A DNA stretch of 11,611 nt from Hydrogenovibrio sp. UBA650 (lineage in GTDB: Bacteria > Pseudomonadota > Gammaproteobacteria > Thiomicrospirales > Thiomicrospiraceae): the NCBI GenBank assembly GCA_002299245.1, contig DBOI01000004.1, forward strand, positions 1,104-12,714, read 5' to 3'. Positions 6,948-11,611 of the stretch are shown piece by piece. Numbering within the stretch: the stretch's first letter is position 1; each line of letters opens with the position of its first letter. Below the pieces are notes generated by a model that was not told where the DNA came from, did no database searches, and was given only the letters and a program-made list of their open reading frames with translations. Made by a program: the position numbers and the translations under genes.

Positions 6948-7802
6948 ATGCGTTACTACTCTGTTGATCAAAATGTACTACACAACCTAGTCGGCTTTGG
7001 TATTGCCGGGAATTTTGCAGGCCACCTCGAACAAGCAGGTGAAACGCCCGACTTTGTCAATGTAGAAACCGCAACTGAAAACTCACCCAAGGGACTATTT
7101 CCTTTTTTTGTACCAAACTCATCCAGGCAGACCGGCACCTATCCAATGTCATCAAGCGAAATAGTTTATCCAAAAAACTTAACCGAAGATGCTCATTTAC
7201 AAGCAGAGCCAGAAGTGTGTGTCCTGTTTGAAGTCGAATACCAAGATGCTCTAGTGGTCAATATACAACCACAAGCCTTTGCCGCTTTTAATGATTGTTC
7301 GATCCGCAAACCCGGTGCACGTAAAATCAGCGACAAAAAGAATTGGGGTGAAGCTACCAAAGGCCTGTCAGAAACTTTTATAGAATTAACCAGTTTTGAT
7401 TCAGGCTGTGATTTAGATAGCTTCCGAATCGCCTCATTCTTAAAAAGAGACGGGGCCATTCATACCTATGGTCAAGACAGTCAGGTTACCAGCTACTCCT
7501 ATTTTCATAGAAAACTACAGGACTGGATTGTCGATAAACTCAATACTCAAGAGGACTTCGGTCCACTAGAAAACCTACATCAGGTTTTACAACAAGCCAA
7601 TTGCCCACAACAGATCATGGTAAGTCTAGGGGCGACACGCTATACGGAGTTTGGTGAAACCGTGTTTTTACAACCCGGCGATGAGGTTTATATCTACGTT
7701 TATGACGCTGCTAAAAACTCTGAGCACGATATTGAATCCCATCTAAATGGGCATATTGACACCTTGATCAATAGCTCCATTTTGCATCAACGCATTGTTT
7801 AA
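6948..7802 (+). CDS. Uncharacterised FAH-fold-like protein (probably the DUF5718 family)
   Basis: I do not know an assigned function for this 284-residue protein; DUF5718 is a name from memory. Its landmarks follow the fumarylacetoacetate hydrolase fold in order: GFGIAGNFAGHLEQAGE (16-32) like the FAH start G-x-G-x-N-Y-x-x-H; EPEVCVLFE (87-95) with the Glu-x-Glu metal pair at 87 and 89; NDCSIR (115-120) like NDxSxR with the metal Asp at 116; W133 and K138-G139 like the W-x-x-x-K segment; GQDSQVTSYSYFHRKLQDWI (175-194) like the NGE-x-x-Q region; and FLQPGDEVYIYVYD (240-253) like the late PGD strand. That order suggests a metal-dependent hydrolase or decarboxylase, substrate unknown. The ATG at 6948 has only a purine-rich AAAAGAAAAAA before it. 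The 92-nt AT-rich gap upstream holds a 12-bp ATTAATATTAAT palindrome (6921-6932). No signal peptide or membrane segment is seen. Confidence 0.75.
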   Translation: MRYYSVDQNVLHNLVGFGIAGNFAGHLEQAGETPDFVNVETATENSPKGLFPFFVPNSSRQTGTYPMSSSEIVYPKNLTEDAHLQAEPEVCVLFEVEYQDALVVNIQPQAFAAFNDCSIRKPGARKISDKKNWGEATKGLSETFIELTSFDSGCDLDSFRIASFLKRDGAIHTYGQDSQVTSYSYFHRKLQDWIVDKLNTQEDFGPLENLHQVLQQANCPQQIMVSLGATRYTEFGETVFLQPGDEVYIYVYDAAKNSEHDIESHLNGHIDTLINSSILHQRIV

Positions 7803-7823
7803 ATTGAGAAATCTGGTTATTTA

Positions 7824-8384
7824 ATGACTGAGGGCGAACAGCAAGAGGTTATTCAACAGGTTGACCACTGGCTTTATAATGTGGTGATAGGCTTGAACCT
7901 CTGCCCTTTTGCGCTCAAGCCCTATAAAAACCAACAGATTCTAACCGTTGTTTCAGATTGCACTGATGAAGCTTGCCTATTGCAGCAAATGCGGGATGAG
8001 TTTGAAAAGATGCTCTTAACCGATATCTCAGAACTGGAAACCACACTACTGGTAACTCCAAATATGCTGGGAGATTTCTATGACTACAATCAGTTTTTAG
8101 ATTACGCTGAGACTCTAATTGAACAAAATAATTGGACGGGAATTTTCCAAATCGCCAGCTTCCACCCGGACTATCAATTTGCTGGAACACAATCTGAAGA
8201 TGCCGAGAACTTAACCAATCGTTCGCCCTATCCAATTCTGCATTTACTGCGTGAAAAGAGCTTAGAAAAAGCCATTGATCGTTTCCCAAATACAGAGCTG
8301 ATTCCAGAAACTAATATTGATACAGTTGAAAACTTAGACCAACAACAACGACAAAAGCTATTTAATTTTTTATACAAAAAGTAA
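7824..8384 (+). CDS. DUF1415 family protein
   Basis: This 186-residue cytoplasmic protein of unknown function matches the DUF1415 family as I know it. The conserved landmarks are HWLYNVVIGLNLCPFA (15-30), WTGIFQIASFHPDYQFAG (104-121), and NLTNRSPYPILHLLREKS (129-146). The first and third contain the conserved Cys-Pro-Phe and Asn-Arg-Ser-Pro-Tyr-Pro signatures. Length agrees with the family. It starts 21 nt after the FAH-like gene, so co-transcription is likely; only a weak GAGAAA precedes the ATG. It converges on the ABC pseudogene with 4 nt between the two stops, leaving no room for a separate terminator. I can say nothing about its substrate. Confidence 0.9.
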   Translation: MTEGEQQEVIQQVDHWLYNVVIGLNLCPFALKPYKNQQILTVVSDCTDEACLLQQMRDEFEKMLLTDISELETTLLVTPNMLGDFYDYNQFLDYAETLIEQNNWTGIFQIASFHPDYQFAGTQSEDAENLTNRSPYPILHLLREKSLEKAIDRFPNTELIPETNIDTVENLDQQQRQKLFNFLYKK

Positions 8385-8388
8385 CAAA

Positions 8389-10218
8389 TTACTCAGCGAT
8401 AAAACCACCTGATTGACGATTCCAGAGTCGCGCATAGAGTCCATCAAGCTTTAACAGCTCTTCATGAGTGCCCTGCTCTTTGATGACGCCTTTATCTAAC
8501 ACAACCAAACGATCCATCGCTGCGATTGTTGATAAACGATGAGCAATACTGATAACCGTTTTTCCTTGCATCAAATCATATAGATGCTCTTGAATCGCTG
8601 CTTCTACTTCGGAATCAAGTGCAGAAGTCGCTTCATCGAGTACCAAAATGGGGGCGTCTTTCAAGAACATGCGAGCTATTGATATACGCTGGCGCTGACC
8701 CCCTGAAAGTTTAACACCACGCTCACCAACATGGGCATCATAGCCTTGGCGATCATCTTTATCTTCCAAGCCAGGGATAAACTCGTCAGCTTTGGCTCTT
8801 TTTGACGCATTTTCTACATCTTCATGAGCTGCCTGATTTGCACCATAGGCATATTATCGGCTACAGAGCGATGCAACAGAGAACTGTCTTGAGTTACCAC
8901 GCCAATTTTTTGACGCAGGCTGTCCTGGGTTACTCCAGCGATGTTCTGACCATCGATTAAGATTTCACCACCCTCGAGATCATATAAACGCAATAACAGA
9001 TTGGTTAAAGTGGTTTTACCCGATCCAGAGTGACCAACCAAGCCGACTTTTTCACCAGGCTTGATTTGCAAAGACAATTTTTCTATTACGCCACTGCCTT
9101 TGCCGTAGTGAAAAGTAATATTTTTGAACTCTACCAGGCCTTTAGAAACACTCAGTTCAGTGGCATCAGCTTTATCAGTAACAGCTTGATCATGTGACAG
9201 CAGCTTCATACCATCGCGAACCGTACCGATGTTTTCAAACAGCGAAGACATCTCCCACATAATCCAATGCGACATTCCCGACATTCTTAATACCAAGCCA
9301 ACACTAACTGCCACAGCCCCCACAGAGGCAGATCCCTGAAGCCATGACCAGATAGCAACGGCTCCAACGCTGAATAGCAGCAATCCATTTATAATGTTGA
9401 GCCCTATTCCCATCGTCGTGACTTCACGCATAATCCTATTGAGGGCTCCGAGCATACCTTTCATGCCATCTCTGGCATAATCGATTTCACGGCCAGCGTG
9501 AGCAAACAGCTTAACCGTCATAATATTGGTGTAGCTATCTATCCACTACTCGTCCGGTCATGATTGAGTTCTTATCTGCAAACTCTTTGGAAGCCTCGCC
9601 TAACCTTGGCAGAATGGTACGTAACAGTATTACATAGAGAAATAGCCAGACAAGGAATGGCAATACAATCCAAAAATCAAAGGTAGCAACCAGCACTAAA
9701 GCACCGATGAAATAAACACCAACATACATCAACACATCAAGAAATTTAGTGGCGGTCTCTCGAACCGAGTTAGCAGTTTGCATAAGCTTGGTGGAGATGC
9801 GTCCAGCAAATTCATCCTGATAAAAGGCGTAGCTTTGCCCTAGTAGATAGCGGTGCCCCAACCACCGAATTATCATTGGGTAGTTACCCATTATTGTTTG
9901 ATGCAAAAACAAGCTATGCAGGGCGGAACCTAAAGGAATCAAAACCAGAATTACGAAGGCCATTAACCAGAGAGTATCAGATTCCTGTTCAAGAAAAGTA
10001 TCTCTGTCCGCAGTGGCCAGCCAATCGACAATATTCCCCAGAAAACCAAATAGCATGACCTCCAGAGCAGAGACAATAGCAACCAACACGGAAGCGATTA
10101 CTAGAAATGGCCAAATGCCTTTGGTATAGAACCAAATAAAGGCAAATAGAGTTCCTGGCGGTTTGCCGCTAGGTTGTTCAGGGAAAGGATTGATCAGTTT
10201 TTCAAAAAAGGAATACAA
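8389..10218 (-). pseudogene. Broken ABC exporter gene (fused membrane and ATPase domains, MsbA/ATM1-like half-transporter)
   Basis: An intact copy would be a 608-residue inner-membrane exporter half-unit working as a dimer. The start is a TTG at 10218 with GGAG 9 nt upstream; a TAG precedes it in frame with no ATG between. The first part (10218-9535) has the N-terminal hydrophobic segments, the second (to about 8850) the last membrane segments, Walker A GHSGSGKTT and the Q-loop VTQDSS, the third LSGGQRQR, Walker B ILVLDEATSALD and the H-loop AHRLSTI. Break one: TATC is tandemly repeated at 9536-9543; removing one copy joins GRVVD to SYTNIMTVKLF. Break two: near 8850-8854 one base is missing; adding one joins SVADN to AYGANQAAHEDVENASKRA and on to FIPGLED. 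Both changes restore one frame with all motifs, so decay is recent. Substrate cannot be told. Assembly error is possible but neither site is a homopolymer. Confidence 0.88.
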
Positions 10219-10334
10219 GGCCCGCTGCTCCTGATGATTTATGTAAATTTTTGTCTATAGTAGCAGAAAGATTTCAGAATAAACGGCTTTTACCAAACTA
10301 GCATAAATCCTCAATAATTTTTCTATAGTCGTTT

Positions 10335-10340
10335 TATAAT
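10335..10340 (+). promoter_or_regulatory. Candidate -10 element of the ybjQ-like gene
   Basis: A perfect TATAAT lies 31 nt before the ATG at 10372, in the 153-nt gap between the divergent ABC pseudogene and the ybjQ-like gene. No good -35 is seen at 16-18 nt (the sequence there is TCAATAA), so it may depend on an activator or be fortuitous. Confidence 0.4.
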
Positions 10341-10371
10341 CACATTGATTCAATCCATTATTGGAGGCCTT

Positions 10372-10689
10372 ATGTTTTACACAACAACTGAGACAATTGC
10401 CGGTAGACAAATAATTGAAAACCTAGGCACTGTCAGCGGAAATATCGTCCAGTCCAAACATGTTGGACGCGACATTATGGCGGGCCTGAAAGGTATTATT
10501 GGGGGCGAAATCAAAGGTTATACCGAGATGTTAACCGAAGCCAGAAACGAAGCCATTGCGCGCATGTTGAAAAAAGCCGAGGAGGTTGGTGCCGATGCCG
10601 TAGTCGGGGTTAGATTTACCACCAGTGCGATTATGGTCAATTCTTCAGAAATATTGGTATTTGGTACTGCTGTTAAGCTTGCAGAATAA
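10372..10689 (+). CDS. YbjQ family protein (UPF0145, heavy-metal-binding-like domain)
   Basis: A 105-residue protein of the YbjQ/UPF0145 family, small cytoplasmic proteins that form pentameric rings; the family was once labelled heavy-metal-binding, but its role is not firmly known. Typical features are the opening TTTETIAGRQIIENLGTVSG, the IIGGEIKGYTEMLTEARNEAIARMLKKA helix and the closing GADAVVGVRF segment followed by ILVFGTAVK. Length agrees with the family. The ATG at 10372 is chosen because GGAGG lies just upstream (10363-10367), although the 4-nt spacing is short. A TTG at 10345 in the same frame would add nine residues and lacks such a site. The single cysteine-free sequence gives no obvious metal site. 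Confidence 0.88.
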   Translation: MFYTTTETIAGRQIIENLGTVSGNIVQSKHVGRDIMAGLKGIIGGEIKGYTEMLTEARNEAIARMLKKAEEVGADAVVGVRFTTSAIMVNSSEILVFGTAVKLAE

Positions 10690-10714
10690 AAACAACAGGC
10701 CTTCAAGAAAATCC

Positions 10715-10876
10715 GTGAGCAACATAGTCAGAATTAGAGAATACGCATAACAAGACTACGCTCAATGTGCGGAGCTGGTTAACCAGGTCTGGAAGTTTGA
10801 TCAAGTATTTAAGCCACAAAAGTTTGCTGACTTTGCAAAAAGAAACTACACCAAATGGACAGGCCTGTATCTATGA
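10715..10876 (+). pseudogene. Remnant of a GNAT-type acetyltransferase N-terminus
   Basis: Translation from GTG at 10715 gives VSNIVRIREYA, a TAA stop at 10748-10750, then QDYAQCAELVNQVWKFD and QVFKPQKFADFAKRNYTKW before a TGA at 10874-10876. The pattern I-R-x-Y-x-x-x-D-Y-x-x-C-x-E-L-V-N-x-V-W resembles the first strand and helix of GNAT N-acetyltransferases. The internal TAA sits where a GAA would be natural. The acetyl-CoA binding part is absent, so this is a decayed, truncated gene. The family call comes from a short segment only. It fills most of the 279-nt gap between the ybjQ-like gene and the NTF2-like gene. Confidence 0.6.
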
Positions 10877-10958
10877 AATTCAGTTAGCCTATAATCAAGG
10901 CTGAAATATACATAATTACCATCATGTTTTTGGTAAAATATGCGCCAAAATTTATTAC

Positions 10959-10963
10959 AAGGA
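10959..10963 (+). promoter_or_regulatory. Ribosome binding site that decides the start of the NTF2-like gene
   Basis: AAGGA lies 5 nt before the ATG at 10969 and 8 nt before the adjacent ATG at 10972. The upstream in-frame ATG at 10924 has no such site. This places the start at 10969 or 10972 rather than 10924. A TATAAT at 10890-10895 could be the -10 element but lacks a clear -35. Confidence 0.6.
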
Positions 10964-10968
10964 ATTTG

Positions 10969-11529
10969 ATGATGGGCAATAGAAGCTTCGAAATCTCTGG
11001 TACAGTTGGAATTGATCAAACTATTGAAAATGGTCTAAGTTATGGTCATATTCAACGCAATGGTGCTAACCAGCACATTACTGGACGCGGGACCACTAAC
11101 CAGCCGATTGATACAGCCTCAGCCTCAGAATCTGTAGTCTGCCAGCCTGCAACCAAAAAGCTAGCTGAAGAGTTGTTTAAAAAGTGGAACGATGCCCTGC
11201 AAACTGGCAGCGCAAAAAATGTTGCCGCACTTTATGCTGAAGATGCCGTTCTACTTCCTACAGTATCAAACCTACCGCGTACGACACCGGCAGAAATTGA
11301 AGACTACTTCAATCACTTCCTTGAAAAGAAGCCATACGGAATTATTAAAGACCGCAATATTAAAAAGGGTTGTAACAAAATTACCGATGCCGGAATCTAC
11401 GACTTTGAAGTCATGTCTAACGGTAAAAAAGAAGTGGTTCCAGCGCGTTATACATTTGTCTATGAGTATCGCAATAACCAGTGGAAAATTGTTCATCACC
11501 ACTCATCAATGATGCCTGAATCAAAATAG
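10969..11529 (+). CDS. NTF2-like domain protein, SgcJ/EcaC type, with an atypical N-terminus
   Basis: The last 130 residues or so (about 57-186) form an NTF2/SnoaL-like fold of the SgcJ/EcaC or calcium/calmodulin kinase II association-domain type: LFKKWNDALQTGSAKNVAALY (69-89), AVLLPTVSNLPRTTPAEIEDYF (93-114), a KPYGIIKDRNIKKGCN segment, and the ending ARYTFVYEYRNNQWKIVHHHSS (159-180). Such domains bind small ligands or serve in oligomerisation; the specific role is unknown. Related proteins often carry a signal peptide, and two cysteines here (58 and 135) could pair in the periplasm. Instead the first 55 residues are polar and rich in Gly, Asn, Thr and Ser with no hydrophobic core, so export is not predicted. 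The start is set by the AAGGA at 10959; a start at 10924 would add 15 residues and still give no clear signal peptide. A terminator follows 20 nt after the stop. Confidence 0.78.
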   Translation: MMGNRSFEISGTVGIDQTIENGLSYGHIQRNGANQHITGRGTTNQPIDTASASESVVCQPATKKLAEELFKKWNDALQTGSAKNVAALYAEDAVLLPTVSNLPRTTPAEIEDYFNHFLEKKPYGIIKDRNIKKGCNKITDAGIYDFEVMSNGKKEVVPARYTFVYEYRNNQWKIVHHHSSMMPESK

Positions 11530-11549
11530 CAGGCCTCTCAGACCTAAGT

Positions 11550-11582
11550 AAAAAAGCTCCAAACAGTGGGGCCTTTTTTATT
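11550..11582 (+). terminator. Rho-independent terminator of the NTF2-like gene
   Basis: GCTCC (11556-11560) pairs with GGGGC (11568-11572) around a 7-nt loop, one pair being U-G. The flanking A-run and the TTTTTT that follows can extend the stem with one bulged C. The A-run on the left means it could also work in the reverse direction. Confidence 0.6.
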
Positions 11583-11585
11583 TCC

Positions 11586-11607
11586 TAATTGACAGGCCTG
11601 TTAATTA
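11586..11607. promoter_or_regulatory. Near-perfect palindrome around a consensus -35 hexamer at the window edge
   Basis: The perfect 10-bp palindrome ACAGGCCTGT (11592-11601) is extended by TAATT on the left and AATTA on the right, so 22 bases are symmetric except for one base pair (G at 11591 opposite T at 11602). TTGACA at 11589-11594 is a perfect -35 element; its -10 would fall just past the window. This fits an operator overlapping the promoter of the next gene. Confidence 0.5.
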
Positions 11608-11611
11608 TCTT

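Noticed and set aside
8389..10218. Reading the ABC gene as three separate proteins or as programmed frameshifting
   Set aside because: The second and third pieces lack ribosome binding sites at their first ATGs, and the two junctions carry no slippery heptamer; simple indels restore one exporter.
1..11611. CRISPR array, tRNA, rRNA, insertion sequence, phage or toxin-antitoxin module
   Set aside because: I saw no regularly spaced repeats, cloverleaf, rRNA sequence, transposase motifs or terminal inverted repeats.

Overview
The window reads as a chromosomal segment of a gammaproteobacterium with moderate-to-low GC. The evidence is the block pncC-recA-recX-alaS, a gammaproteobacterial arrangement, with mutS beside it, and protein sequences of gammaproteobacterial type. 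A sulfur-oxidising lineage such as the Thiomicrospira/Hydrogenovibrio group would fit, but that is only an impression; no marker in the window settles the genus.

Left part (1-3210, minus strand): from right to left pncC, recA, recX (TTG start, 12 nt after recA) and the first 280 codons of alaS, which runs off the left edge. recA and recX form a tight pair and alaS follows after 27 nt. A strong hairpin with a U-tract lies between pncC and recA. It either ends the pncC transcript or sits in the recA leader. No E. coli-type LexA box is visible in front of recA.

Middle (3211-8384, plus strand): a divergent control region, then mutS, a CnoX/YbbN-type thioredoxin-like TPR protein without redox cysteines, an uncharacterised protein that keeps the landmark residues of the fumarylacetoacetate hydrolase fold, and a DUF1415 protein. 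Spacing is 11, 92 and 21 nt, so they may be co-transcribed. mutS carries a run of eight Gs near its start that could make it prone to frameshift.

Right part (8389-11611): an ABC exporter gene on the minus strand is broken by a 4-bp tandem duplication and by a 1-nt loss (608 residues if repaired). It meets the DUF1415 gene tail to tail with only 4 nt between stops. Then come, on the plus strand, a YbjQ-family gene, a decayed GNAT acetyltransferase fragment, and an NTF2-like (SgcJ/EcaC-type) protein with an unusual N-terminus, followed by a terminator. The last bases hold a near-perfect palindrome around a consensus -35 hexamer, probably the control region of the next gene. The short palindrome CAGGCCTG and its core AGGCCT recur far more often than chance across the window.

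The left two thirds is ordinary housekeeping DNA for genome maintenance and proteostasis; the right third shows gene decay. I did not find a convincing new multi-gene system. The observations most worth checking are the mutS G-tract, the recA leader hairpin without a LexA box, the FAH-like orphan, and the AGGCCT motif.
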